Positions 34,833 to 43,995 of a DNA stretch of 64,000 nt are shown piece by piece; position 1 is the first letter of the stretch; the number at the start of each line of letters is the position of its first letter. Position numbers and translations under genes: made by a program. The notes beneath the pieces are model-generated. The model was given only the letters and a program-made list of their open reading frames with translations, ran no database searches and was not told the origin of the DNA. The DNA is from JBGZFC01 sp964631255 (lineage in GTDB: Bacteria; Bacteroidota; Bacteroidia; Bacteroidales; Dysgonomonadaceae), in the NCBI GenBank assembly GCA_964631255.1, contig CAZVWS010000003.1:1-64000 (forward strand), written 5' to 3'.

Positions 34833-36842
34833 TTACGATTTATAATTACGTTGTTCTCTCACTACAAATTCATAATCGAGTGGTTCTTTGTACATTATCG
34901 GAGCCTTGTCTTCGCCCTGATATTGCCAGCAAGATACATAAGAGAATTTGTCGTCGTGGCGTAGAGTTTCTCCTTCGGGAGTTTGGTGTTCGAGACGGAA
35001 GTGTCCTCCGCAAGATTCCTCTCTATCTAACGCGTCGTGCGCCATCAACTCACCAATTTCGATGAAATCGGCCAAGCGAAGAGCTTTCTCTAATTCAATG
35101 TTCAACGAACTTTTCTCTCCCGGAATACGTACATCTGACCAGAACTCTTTTTTCACTACTTTCAGCTCTTCGATAGCTTGTTTTAGTCCGGCAGCATCAC
35201 GTCCCATACCTACTAAGTCCCACATGATATGTCCAAGTTTTTTGTGGAAATAGTCAACCGAGTGTTTTCCTTTGATATTCATCAATTTTTCCATTCGGTC
35301 GTTGATTTCTTTTTCGGCTTTGTCAAATTCGGGTGCATCGGTTTTGAATCGTGCCACGTTGATTTGGTCTGCCAAATAGTTTTGGATAGTGTAAGGAAGT
35401 ACAAAATATCCATCTGCAAGTCCTTGCATCAACGCAGAAGCTCCCAAACGGTTTGCTCCGTGGTCGGAGAAGTTTGCTTCGCCAATGGCGAAAAGTCCGG
35501 GAACGGTTGTCATAAGTTCGTAATCTACCCAAATTCCACCCATTGTGTAGTGGATAGCGGGATAAATCATCATAGGGGTTTCGTATGGATTGTCATCTAC
35601 AATCTTTTCATACATTTGGAAAAGGTTTCCGTAGCGTGCTTCTACTACATCTTTGCCAAGACGATTGATGGCATCGGCAAAATCAAGATAAACCGCCAAA
35701 CCGGTTGTTCCAACTCCAAATCCGGCATCGCAGCGTTCTTTAGCTGCGCGTGAAGCCACGTCGCGAGGAACCAAGTTTCCGAAAGCAGGATAACGACGTT
35801 CCAAATAGTAGTCGCGATCTTCTTCTTTTATCTCGGTTGGTTTCAGTTTGCCGTTGCGAATGGCTTCGGCATCTTCTTTCTTTTTAGGAACCCAAATGCG
35901 ACCATCGTTACGCAGCGATTCCGACATCAATGTAAGTTTTGATTGGAACTCACCGTGCACCGGGATACAAGTCGGGTGAATTTGCGCCATACATGGGTTT
36001 CCGAAATATGCACCTTTTTTGTAGCATTGCCAAGCAGCTGAACCGTTGGAAGTCATGGCGTTGGTAGAAAGGAAGAAGGTATTTCCGTATCCGCCGGTAG
36101 CGATAACCACGGCGTGTGCCGCAAATCTTTCTAATTTACCTGTTACCAAGTTGCGGGCAATAATTCCACGAGCACGACCGTCGATTATTACCAAATCGAC
36201 CATTTCGTAACGGGTATACAGTTTCACTTGTTTTTTGTGTACCGCTCTACTCAAAGTAGAATAGGCTCCCAAAAGCAATTGTTGTCCGGTTTGTCCGCGA
36301 GCGTAGAATGTACGCGATACTTGCGCTCCACCAAACGAACGGTTATCTAACAAGCCGCCGTATTCGCGAGCGAATGGTACGCCTTGTGCCACGCATTGGT
36401 CAATAATTTCGTTGGAAACTTCCGCCAAACGATACACGTTGGCTTCACGAGCACGGTAGTCTCCTCCTTTTATTGTATCGTAAAACAGACGATAGATAGA
36501 GTCTCCATCGTTTGGATAGTTTTTGGCTGCATTCACACCTCCTTGTGCTGCAATGGAGTGCGCACGGCGTGGAGAGTCTTGGATACAGAAGTTCAACACA
36601 TTAAATCCAAGTTCGCCCAATGAAGCGGCTGCTGATGCTCCCGCCAATCCGGTTCCAACCACGATGATATCCAGTCTGCGTTTGTTGGCAGGGTTTACCA
36701 GTTTTTGGTGTCCCTTGTAGTTTGTCCATTTCTCGGCAAGAGGACCTTTGGGTATTTTTGAATCAAATTTTAATCTATTATCTGTTTGATTTGCTGCATT
36801 TTCAGCCTTTACAGATTCTTTTTCTATATTATTTGTCATCAT
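34833..36842 (-). CDS. frdA: Fumarate reductase/succinate dehydrogenase flavoprotein subunit
   Basis: Catalytic subunit with covalently bound FAD. From the ATG at 36842 the product is 669 residues (MMTNNIEKES...). The FAD-binding motif IIVVGTGLAGASAAASLGELG begins near residue 58 and the flavin-linking segment RRAHSIAAQGGVNA follows; catalytic HisGlyGlu-type contacts appear in IPVHGEFQSKL, and the late GEANFSDHGANRLGASALMQG closes the FAD site. Starts upstream of 36842 would overlap the frdC stop and use TTG. It is the middle gene of frdC-frdA-frdB. Confidence 0.95.
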   Translation of the reverse strand: MMTNNIEKESVKAENAANQTDNRLKFDSKIPKGPLAEKWTNYKGHQKLVNPANKRRLDIIVVGTGLAGASAAASLGELGFNVLNFCIQDSPRRAHSIAAQGGVNAAKNYPNDGDSIYRLFYDTIKGGDYRAREANVYRLAEVSNEIIDQCVAQGVPFAREYGGLLDNRSFGGAQVSRTFYARGQTGQQLLLGAYSTLSRAVHKKQVKLYTRYEMVDLVIIDGRARGIIARNLVTGKLERFAAHAVVIATGGYGNTFFLSTNAMTSNGSAAWQCYKKGAYFGNPCMAQIHPTCIPVHGEFQSKLTLMSESLRNDGRIWVPKKKEDAEAIRNGKLKPTEIKEEDRDYYLERRYPAFGNLVPRDVASRAAKERCDAGFGVGTTGLAVYLDFADAINRLGKDVVEARYGNLFQMYEKIVDDNPYETPMMIYPAIHYTMGGIWVDYELMTTVPGLFAIGEANFSDHGANRLGASALMQGLADGYFVLPYTIQNYLADQINVARFKTDAPEFDKAEKEINDRMEKLMNIKGKHSVDYFHKKLGHIMWDLVGMGRDAAGLKQAIEELKVVKKEFWSDVRIPGEKSSLNIELEKALRLADFIEIGELMAHDALDREESCGGHFRLEHQTPEGETLRHDDKFSYVSCWQYQGEDKAPIMYKEPLDYEFVVREQRNYKS

Positions 36843-36876
36843 GTTTTTCTTAATTTTTTGTGAGTAAAAACTACGT

Positions 36877-37557
36877 TCAGAATCCAAGTAAGTAGTACAA
36901 TGGAACAGATATGAACATCAAGCAAATGATTGTTGCAAGAACGTAAGAAATCTTTTTCAATCGTGGCAACCAATTGTGATTGCTCCATCCCAAAGTTTGC
37001 ATTCCACTCCAAAATCCGTGTGTGAGGTGAAACCAAAGTGCTGCAATCCAGACTATATAGATGATGCTATACAGTGGTTGTGTAAACAGTTCGCGGATAA
37101 AGAATGCGCCATCTTGCGGGTTGTGATATCCGGCAGCCGCGTAGTCGTGTCCGTGCATGATTTCTACCAATTGCATTTTTGACCAGAAATGAATCAAGTG
37201 CAATACCAAAAATCCTAAAATAATAGCACCCAAAACATACATGTTTTTAGATGCCCAAGTTACGGTTTTTTGCGGCTTAGACACAGCGTATCTGTCAGAA
37301 CCACGTGCTTTTAAGTTTTGCAGAGTAAGTATTGATGCATAAATAATATGCACGATAAAACCAACCGCGAGCACCATTGTTCCGATTAAAGCATACCAAT
37401 TTGCTCCTAAGAAAGCAGCAATTGCGTTGTATGCATCAGCCGAAAAAATAACTACAAAGTTCATTAAGCTGTGAAACAGCAAGAATAGGACAAAAAACAG
37501 ACCTGAAATACTCATGATTAGTTTTCGTCCAATAGAAGATTTGATTAGCCAACTCAT
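36877..37557 (-). CDS. frdC: Fumarate reductase/succinate dehydrogenase cytochrome b subunit
   Basis: Membrane anchor that binds heme b and (mena)quinone. The 226-residue product has five hydrophobic segments (about residues 10-30, 58-82, 105-127, 163-183 and 205-225) with histidines placed for heme binding, e.g. FHSLMNFVV near residue 30, HIIYA, HLIHFW and FHLTHGFWSG. This single-subunit five-helix form is the Bacteroidota and epsilonproteobacterial type. It is the first gene of the operon, with a -7 element TATTTTTG at 37656-37663. Confidence 0.94.
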   Translation of the reverse strand: MSWLIKSSIGRKLIMSISGLFFVLFLLFHSLMNFVVIFSADAYNAIAAFLGANWYALIGTMVLAVGFIVHIIYASILTLQNLKARGSDRYAVSKPQKTVTWASKNMYVLGAIILGFLVLHLIHFWSKMQLVEIMHGHDYAAAGYHNPQDGAFFIRELFTQPLYSIIYIVWIAALWFHLTHGFWSGMQTLGWSNHNWLPRLKKISYVLATIICLMFISVPLYYLLGF

Positions 37558-37655
37558 AAATTTTTTGTTTTTATTTGATGTGAATTATTTTACCAATTTT
37601 TTATTGTATTGGGAGTGAAATTTTGTTGTAATAATGGTGTTCTATATATAAACTG

Positions 37656-37663
37656 CAAAAATA
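37656..37663 (-). promoter_or_regulatory. frdCAB promoter -7 element
   Basis: The minus strand reads TATTTTTG, matching TAnnTTTG, about 100 bases upstream of frdC. Confidence 0.55.
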
Positions 37664-37809
37664 GCAACTTTAAACATCAAAAAAGAATTATTTGCAGAAA
37701 ATTTTCTTTAATTCCTGTTTTTTGGAATGGGTATGAATTATACTGATGTTTTTGTTATCAAAAAAAGATACCCGAAAAGAGTAAAGCACCGTGCAAGTAA
37801 CATTAGTTG

Positions 37810-38442
37810 CTACTCCCTATTTTCGCCTTTCAGAATGGGCAGATGCCAATGAAATTTCACGGCCAAAATGCGAATCAATATAACTACACCGGCTGTAAGA
37901 AGCTCATTGACAACAGTATGCGCGTGAAGCGTATAAAGAATAGTGAACAGAATACCTCCAACCACACATGCCAAAGCATAAATCTCTTTTCTGAAAATAA
38001 GGGGGATTTCGTTGATTAGCACATCGCGCAACATACCTCCAAATGAACCGGTTATGGCACCCATAATAATTGCTACCCAAGGCGCGAAGCCAAGCGAGAG
38101 GGTTTTCTCCACACCCACCACCACGAAAAGTCCCAGTCCGATACTGTCGAATAGGAAAAATGTGTTTTTGAGCCGCACCAGTTGTTTGTTGAAAATGCTG
38201 ACGAAAATCAGGGCAAAAAGCGTGGTCCAAATATAAACCGAACCTTTCATCCAAAAGGGCACAACTCCTATAAACAAATCGCGCAATGTTCCGCCCCCGA
38301 TAGCAGTTACAAATCCAATGACAAAAGCACCAAACAAATCGAATTTTTTGGCCGAAGCCAACCGGATTCCACTTACTGCGAAAGCAAATGTACCGATAAA
38401 CTCGATGATATCTACAAATCGGATATGTTCTATGATGTTCAT
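37810..38442 (-). CDS. Trimeric intracellular cation (TRIC) channel family protein
   Basis: A 210-residue membrane protein of the UPF0126/YicG family, the bacterial relatives of TRIC potassium channels. It has seven hydrophobic helices in two similar halves. The hallmark repeats are visible: GTFAFAVSGIRLA with AIGGGTLRDLFIG in the first half, and GAITGSFGGMLRDVLINEIPLIF in the second; each half has the glycine-rich kink motif followed by LRD. It is a single gene; some homologues may transport small molecules, and the actual substrate is unknown. Confidence 0.92.
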   Translation of the reverse strand: MNIIEHIRFVDIIEFIGTFAFAVSGIRLASAKKFDLFGAFVIGFVTAIGGGTLRDLFIGVVPFWMKGSVYIWTTLFALIFVSIFNKQLVRLKNTFFLFDSIGLGLFVVVGVEKTLSLGFAPWVAIIMGAITGSFGGMLRDVLINEIPLIFRKEIYALACVVGGILFTILYTLHAHTVVNELLTAGVVILIRILAVKFHWHLPILKGENRE

Positions 38443-38503
38443 TTTAAAAAAATATTGAAAACGTAGAAATAAAAAAATATGTTTGTTGTTCTTTTCTGTT
38501 TTT

Positions 38504-39568
38504 TTAAATAATCATACCGCTACCCAAACAGAGCCTCTTGTCGGCATCGTAAACAACGCCAAACTGACCGGAGGCAATTCCTTGTATCGGTTCGTCAGAT
38601 TGGATTCGATACAGGTCACCAATTTTTGATATTTTGCCGAGCGTAAACTCGGGCGTGTGTCTAATTTTGAAAGTAATGGATTGCTCACCCTCAAAATCAC
38701 CCCAAATATCTTTCGTGATAAAATCGAAACCTTGCAAATTGACCACGTTTCCGTACTGATATTTCGTTTCGTAACCTTTCGAAACATAAACAATATTTCG
38801 GTTTATATCTTTTTTTATCACAAACCAAGGTCCGCCACTCAATCCCAATCCTTTGCGTTGCCCAATGGTGTGAAACCAAAATCCCTGGTGTTTGCCCAAA
38901 ATATTACCGGTTTCCAACTCCACGATAAGTCCTTCCTTTGTACCCAAATAACGTTGGATAAAATCGTTGTAATTTATCTTTCCCAAGAAACAAATACCCT
39001 GACTATCTTTGCGTTGTGCCGAAGGCATTTTTTGTTCTAAAGCAATGGTTCGCACCTCTTTTTTAAGCAAATTGCCGATAGGAAACATCAACTTAGAGAC
39101 TTGCAGATAGTTGATTTGTCCCAAAAAATAGGTCTGGTCTTTCACGTGGTCTTTGGCGGTCGATAGCCATTTCAACCCATCCATCTCGGTTGTGGTAGCG
39201 TAATGTCCGGTTGCGATACAATCGTACTCGTGGCCCCATTTTTGTTCGAAAACACCAAATTTTATCAATTTATTGCACATCATATCCGGATTGGGTGTCA
39301 AACCGCGTTTTACAGAGTCTATCGTGTATTTTACCACGCTCTCCCAATACTCGTTGTGCAAAGAGACAACCTCCATTTTGCAGCCATATTTTTTGGCTAT
39401 ATAGGTAACAATTTCTATGTCTTCTTCCGCCGGACAATCGATGAATCCATCCTTGTCCTCCATACCTATTTTGATGTAAAATATTTCGGGTTCGTAGCCC
39501 ATCTCTTTCAGTTGATGAACCACAACCGAACTATCCACTCCGCCAGAAACCAATGCTGCAATTTTCAT
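38504..39568 (-). CDS. mnmA: tRNA 2-thiouridine synthase MnmA
   Basis: Puts sulfur on U34 of tRNAs for Lys, Glu and Gln. From the ATG at 39568 the product has 354 residues. The PP-loop ALVSGGVDSSVVVHQL is at residues 4-19, the first catalytic Cys lies in PDMMCNKLIKF near residue 100, and the second in SQGICFLGKINY near residue 200. The C-terminal part fits the MnmA beta-barrel domain. A start 18 codons upstream is rejected because it coincides with the -7 promoter element at 39620-39627. Confidence 0.95.
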   Translation of the reverse strand: MKIAALVSGGVDSSVVVHQLKEMGYEPEIFYIKIGMEDKDGFIDCPAEEDIEIVTYIAKKYGCKMEVVSLHNEYWESVVKYTIDSVKRGLTPNPDMMCNKLIKFGVFEQKWGHEYDCIATGHYATTTEMDGLKWLSTAKDHVKDQTYFLGQINYLQVSKLMFPIGNLLKKEVRTIALEQKMPSAQRKDSQGICFLGKINYNDFIQRYLGTKEGLIVELETGNILGKHQGFWFHTIGQRKGLGLSGGPWFVIKKDINRNIVYVSKGYETKYQYGNVVNLQGFDFITKDIWGDFEGEQSITFKIRHTPEFTLGKISKIGDLYRIQSDEPIQGIASGQFGVVYDADKRLCLGSGMII

Positions 39569-39619
39569 TATACTATCTCTCTTTTTTGAAATCGGGCAAT
39601 CGCTTGCCATTTCGAGGTG

Positions 39620-39627
39620 CAAAGTTA
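39620..39627 (-). promoter_or_regulatory. mnmA promoter -7 element
   Basis: The minus strand reads TAACTTTG, an exact TAnnTTTG match, about 50 bases before the mnmA ATG. Confidence 0.6.
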
Positions 39628-39868
39628 ATAATAAGTATCGATTTGCGAAAATGGATAAGCCCCGTTTTCGATATGCAAAACCATTGTCGTCAGAAATGGC
39701 TAAATAGGCGCAGAGATAACTGAATGATCTAATGGGAAAGGGATTATTGCATAAAAAGAATCAGCCCAAAACAAGATAGATTGCACAAAGCGATAAAATA
39801 AATTGCAATATTTCATCAATTACAAGAAAAATAGTATTACCTTTACATCCTTAGAGCAGTCTAAAAAA

Positions 39869-39957
39869 AGCAAACGCATATTGCCGGTAGGTTTCGGGCA
39901 AGAAAATGCGATGTTTGCTATTGCAATGTAAATTGCTTAACCCGATAGAGTTTCGGG
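39869..39957 (+). promoter_or_regulatory. Structured recJ leader, possible cis-regulatory RNA
   Basis: Three hairpins follow one another. The first nests AGCAAA/TTTGCT (39869-39874 with 39914-39919), CGCAT/ATGCG (39875-39879 with 39906-39910) and TTGCC/GGCAA (39881-39885 with 39897-39901). The second is GCAAT-GTAA-ATTGC (39923-39936), a GNRA-type loop. The third is CCCGA/TCGGG (39941-39945 with 39953-39957), which ends just before the first possible ATG. A second TCGGG at 39894-39898 in the first hairpin could compete for CCCGA. I cannot match it to a known riboswitch. Confidence 0.45.
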
Positions 39958-39985
39958 AATGGAGAGAGAAAAAAAAAACGACATA

Positions 39986-41707
39986 ATGACTTACAAATGG
40001 AATTTTCTAACCCTTACACAAGAACAAAAAGATAAAAAAGATGCACTAACAAAAGAACTACAAATTAATCCCATATTGGTGGAACTACTGATAAAGAGAG
40101 GTATAACCACCGCTGAAGAAGCAAACAAATTTCTGAATCCCAATATCGAAGACTTGCATAACCCATTTCTTTTGCCGGACATGGACAAAGCAATAAAGCG
40201 AATTGAGCAAGCGCTCGGGAACAAAGAGCGCATACTTATATATGGAGATTACGATGTAGATGGTACCACTGCTGTAGCGTTAGTGTATAAATTTTTAAGA
40301 AAAATTACCAGTAATATTGACTATTACATTCCGGACAGGGACGACGAAGGTTCGGGCATATCCACACAAGGAATAGATTATGCCGTTGAAACCGGCGTGA
40401 AACTTATTATTTCGCTCGACTGCGGAATAAAAGCTATCCAAAAAGTGGCGTACGCCAAGGAACATGGAATAGAATTTATTATTTGCGACCACCACATGCC
40501 CGATGAGCAACTACCTGATGCCGTTGCCGTTATCGATGCAAAAAGACCAGACTCTACCTACCCATACGAAGAGTTATCGGGTTGCGGAGTAGGCTTTAAA
40601 TTGGTGCATGCTTTTTCTATTCAAAACAATTATCCCTTTTCAGAAATTGAACCCCTACTCGATTTGGTTGCCGTGAGCATTGCTGCAGATATTGTGCCCA
40701 TCACGGGCGAAAATCGCACGCTGATGCATTTCGGACTCAAACAACTGAACTCCAATCCAAGTTTCGGATTGCGGGGCATCATTGATATTTGCGGACTAAA
40801 CAAAAAAGATATCACGGTAAATGATATCACTTTTAAAATTGGTCCACGAATAAATGCTTCCGGACGAATGATGAACGGAAAAGAAGCCGTTGACTTGATG
40901 CTGGCAAACGATATTACACAAGCAAGGGTAAAAGCAAAAAACATAGACAAATACAACGAAAACCGACGCGAATTAGACAAAAAAACCACCGAGGAGGCAA
41001 TCGATTTTATCGAAACCAACTTGGATATTGTGGAGGAGAAAATCATTATTCTCTACAACGAATCGTGGCACAAAGGCATTATCGGTATTGTGGCATCCAG
41101 AATCACGGAACGGTATTACCGTCCGGCAGTAGTTTTGACCAAATCGGGCGATATGATTTCCGGTTCGGCACGCTCGGTCAAAGGTTTTGATGTTTTGAAA
41201 GCGATAGAGGCATGCAAAGATATTTTGGAAAATTTTGGCGGACACACGCATGCAGCGGGACTCACGATGAAAGAATCAAATTTTGAAGAGTTCAAACAGC
41301 GATTTCATTCCATCTCTTCGTTCGAGATGGAAGAGGCAGTGATGCAGCCACAACTCACCATAGATGCCGAGTTATCGCTCAACGATATTACCACAGATTT
41401 GGTGAAAGAGCTCAACGCTTTCCAGCCATTTGGTCCGGAAAACGAAAACCCGATTTTTATCACCAGTAACGTTCTCGATGCAGGAGGAAGCAAGCTGGTT
41501 GGCAAAGGATTTCACCATATCAAACTCGAGTTGAAAGACGAAACCATTACAGAACCGATGCAAGGCATTGCATTCAGCGCAGATGCTCATTTCAAAAGCA
41601 TAAAAAACAAAGAGCCGTTCGATATTTGCTACACGATAGAAGAAAACAGACATGGCTCGGTTTCGTTTACCCAATTGATGGTTAAAGACATAAACAGCAA
41701 TAAATAG
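39986..41707 (+). CDS. recJ: Single-stranded-DNA-specific exonuclease RecJ
   Basis: 5'-3' exonuclease for mismatch, base-excision and recombination repair. From the ATG at 39986 the product has 573 residues (MTYKWNF...); an in-frame ATG at 39959 adds nine residues and cannot be excluded. The DHH-family motifs are present: YGDYDVDGTTA near residue 88, the DHH signature in ICDHHMPDEQ near residue 163, the DHHA1 motif GGHTHAAGLTM near residue 418, and a C-terminal OB fold. The gene is followed after 63 bases by recQ, a natural functional pair in the RecF pathway. Confidence 0.95.
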   Translation: MTYKWNFLTLTQEQKDKKDALTKELQINPILVELLIKRGITTAEEANKFLNPNIEDLHNPFLLPDMDKAIKRIEQALGNKERILIYGDYDVDGTTAVALVYKFLRKITSNIDYYIPDRDDEGSGISTQGIDYAVETGVKLIISLDCGIKAIQKVAYAKEHGIEFIICDHHMPDEQLPDAVAVIDAKRPDSTYPYEELSGCGVGFKLVHAFSIQNNYPFSEIEPLLDLVAVSIAADIVPITGENRTLMHFGLKQLNSNPSFGLRGIIDICGLNKKDITVNDITFKIGPRINASGRMMNGKEAVDLMLANDITQARVKAKNIDKYNENRRELDKKTTEEAIDFIETNLDIVEEKIIILYNESWHKGIIGIVASRITERYYRPAVVLTKSGDMISGSARSVKGFDVLKAIEACKDILENFGGHTHAAGLTMKESNFEEFKQRFHSISSFEMEEAVMQPQLTIDAELSLNDITTDLVKELNAFQPFGPENENPIFITSNVLDAGGSKLVGKGFHHIKLELKDETITEPMQGIAFSADAHFKSIKNKEPFDICYTIEENRHGSVSFTQLMVKDINSNK

Positions 41708-41757
41708 TATTTTCGCTATTCCTAATAGTTGGCTAGCAATTTCTGAATTTGACTTTA

Positions 41758-41765
41758 TATTTTTG
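41758..41765 (+). promoter_or_regulatory. Possible recQ promoter -7 element
   Basis: TATTTTTG at 41758-41765 matches TAnnTTTG but ends only five bases before the recQ ATG, so a transcript from it would be nearly leaderless. No good -33 partner is seen. Confidence 0.35.
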
Positions 41766-41770
41766 TGTTG

Positions 41771-43693
41771 ATGCCGTTACAACAATTTCATAACATCTTA
41801 AAAGAGCATTGGGGTTACGACAGTTTTCGTCCGCTTCAAGAAGAAATTATCCAATCGGTTTGGGACAAAAAAGACACACTTGGGCTAATGCCAACTGGCG
41901 GTGGAAAATCGCTCACGTTTCAGGTTCCAACCATGGCAATGGAAGGAATCTGCTTGGTTGTAACACCGCTCATCGCCCTCATGAAAGACCAGGTGGACAA
42001 CCTGAGCACCATTGGCATAAAGGCGGCAGCTATCTATTCGGGTATGAGCCGAGAGGAGATAGTAACCACGCTCGAAAACTGTATTTTTGGCAATTACAAG
42101 TTTCTATACGTTTCGCCCGAACGCCTTTCGTCCGATATTTTTCTCACCAAACTACAATCGATGAACGTCTGCCTGCTGGTGGTGGACGAGTCGCACTGCA
42201 TTTCGCAATGGGGTTATGACTTCAGACCATCTTATCTGAAAATTGCCAACATCAGGCAGCAACTGCCAAACATTCCGGTTCTTGCCCTTACGGCAACTGC
42301 TACACAAGAGGTTGCAAACGACATACAGGAGAAGCTCCATTTCAAAGAGAAAAACATATTCAGAAAAAGTTTTGAACGCGAAAATTTGGCTTATGTCGTC
42401 AGACATACCGAAGACAAGGTAAACGAGCTTATCCACATCTTGAAATCGGTGGACGGTTGCGCCATCGTCTATTTACGCAGCCGAAAACAGACCAAGGAGA
42501 TGGCAATAGCATTGCAAAAAGCCAATATTTCTGCTGATTATTTTCATGCCGGATTGTCGTACGAAGAAAAAATATACAAGCAAAACGCGTGGAAGCAAAA
42601 CGATTGTCGTGTCATTGTTTCAACCAATGCTTTTGGGATGGGGATTGACAAACCCGATGTACGATTGGTAATCCACACCGATTTGCCAAACTCACTCGAA
42701 GAGTATTACCAAGAAGCCGGACGTGCCGGACGCGATGGCAAGCCTTCCTTTGCCATCATATTGTACACCAAAGCGGATGGAACCAAATTAAAAAAACGAG
42801 TGAGCGACTCGTTCCCCAAAAAAGAGCTCGTTTTGAGAACTTACGAGGCGCTTGGCAACTATTTTCAGATTGCGGTAGGCTTTGGAGTAAACGAAACGTA
42901 TGATTTTGATATCCACGATTTTTGCACAACTTTTAAGCTACCTCAAACCCAAACACATCACGCCCTGAAAATTCTCGATCTTTGCGGATATATCGAGTAC
43001 ACCAACGAAATAGATGCCCGCTCACGAATAAGTTTTCTGATTTTCCGAAACGAGCTTTACAATTTGCATCTGCAAAAGGATCAAGACAACCTCATTCATG
43101 CGGTTTTAAGAAATTATTCCGGAATTTTCTCCGACAATGTCCATATCGACGAGTCGCTTCTTGCCACACAAATAGGCAAAACAAGGCAGGAAGTGTACGA
43201 TATGCTTGTCCATTTGGCAAAAAACAAAATCATACGCTACATTCCACAAAAGAAAACGCCTTTTATCACCTATACCACTGCACGCGCCGAAACCCAACAT
43301 ATTATCATTCCAAAATCTGTGTACGAAAGCAGAAAAGAACGGTTTGAAAATCGCATCCGATACATGCTGCATTATGCCGAAAGCACGCAAATATGCCGTA
43401 GCAGAATGCTACTAATCTATTTTGATGAAAAAAATCCGAAAGATTGCGGCAAATGCGACTATTGCTTGAAGAAAACAGAAACCGGATTGTCTAATTACGA
43501 TTTTGCAGCTATCGAGAAACAGCTTTTTGAATCACTTGCCAGCCAAACGCCCAAACGTCTGAATGATTTGGTAAAATCAATCTCCGAATTTTCACCCGAA
43601 AAAGTGATTCGGGTTATCCGTTTTTTAGCAGATAAAGAGAGACTGACGCTACACGATGACGAAATTGGCCTGATTAAAGCAGATAACAAATAG
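41771..43693 (+). CDS. recQ: ATP-dependent DNA helicase RecQ
   Basis: 3'-5' helicase for recombination and fork repair. From the ATG at 41771 the product has 640 residues. Walker A MPTGGGKSLTFQVP is near residue 36, the DEAH-like box is DESHCISQWGYDFRPSY, and motif VI is QEAGRAGRDG. The RecQ C-terminal zinc cysteines occur in CRSRMLLIYF with CGKCDYC, followed by a short C-terminal region where a HRDC-type domain would lie. It follows recJ by 63 bases with the same orientation. Confidence 0.95.
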   Translation: MPLQQFHNILKEHWGYDSFRPLQEEIIQSVWDKKDTLGLMPTGGGKSLTFQVPTMAMEGICLVVTPLIALMKDQVDNLSTIGIKAAAIYSGMSREEIVTTLENCIFGNYKFLYVSPERLSSDIFLTKLQSMNVCLLVVDESHCISQWGYDFRPSYLKIANIRQQLPNIPVLALTATATQEVANDIQEKLHFKEKNIFRKSFERENLAYVVRHTEDKVNELIHILKSVDGCAIVYLRSRKQTKEMAIALQKANISADYFHAGLSYEEKIYKQNAWKQNDCRVIVSTNAFGMGIDKPDVRLVIHTDLPNSLEEYYQEAGRAGRDGKPSFAIILYTKADGTKLKKRVSDSFPKKELVLRTYEALGNYFQIAVGFGVNETYDFDIHDFCTTFKLPQTQTHHALKILDLCGYIEYTNEIDARSRISFLIFRNELYNLHLQKDQDNLIHAVLRNYSGIFSDNVHIDESLLATQIGKTRQEVYDMLVHLAKNKIIRYIPQKKTPFITYTTARAETQHIIIPKSVYESRKERFENRIRYMLHYAESTQICRSRMLLIYFDEKNPKDCGKCDYCLKKTETGLSNYDFAAIEKQLFESLASQTPKRLNDLVKSISEFSPEKVIRVIRFLADKERLTLHDDEIGLIKADNK

Positions 43694-43995
43694 TAGTTGG
43701 TCTGTGTCGGGGACTGATAATAAAAAGAAACTCTACAAAAACATTGCTTTTTCGTTTATTGAAACTCCTCCATTTGACAAAACAAAAAAAGAGCCACCTA
43801 TTGGTAACTCTTTTGGGTGACTCCGACAGGATTCAAACCTGTAACCTTCTGATCCGTAGTCAGATGCTCTATTCAGTTGAGCCACGGAGCCATTTTATTG
43901 CTTTTGCGGGTACAAAGATAGGCTATTTATTTTTAATACACAAACTAAAATTCATTCTTTACCGAAAAAAATCACTATTTTCTAATATATGTACC
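43694..43995. other. Intergenic region with tRNA-Arg
   Basis: A 302-base gap between convergent recQ and the flippase-like gene. Apart from the tRNA it is AT-rich; ACTCTTTTGGG-type short repeats flank the tRNA 3' side (AGAGTTACCAATAGGTGGCTC on the minus strand), giving a weak terminator. Confidence 0.4.
43818..43891 (-). tRNA. tRNA-Arg (anticodon ACG)
   Basis: The minus strand folds as a complete 74-base tRNA: acceptor GGCTCCG with CGGAGTC (one G-T), D-arm GCTC...GAGC, anticodon stem TCTGA/TCAGA with loop CTACGGA giving anticodon ACG, and T-arm ACAGG-TTTGAAT-CCTGT. The discriminator is A; CCA is not encoded. The first anticodon base is normally deaminated to inosine to read CGU, CGC and CGA. 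Confidence 0.97.

Larger units (their letters stand above)
39569..39985. other. Intergenic region mnmA-recJ
   Basis: A 417-base region without a gene between divergent mnmA and recJ. It holds the mnmA -7 element at 39620-39627 (minus), a recJ promoter candidate TACCTTTA at 39838-39845 (plus, last base off consensus), and a strongly structured recJ leader. The middle (39640-39830) shows nothing I can name. Confidence 0.6.
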
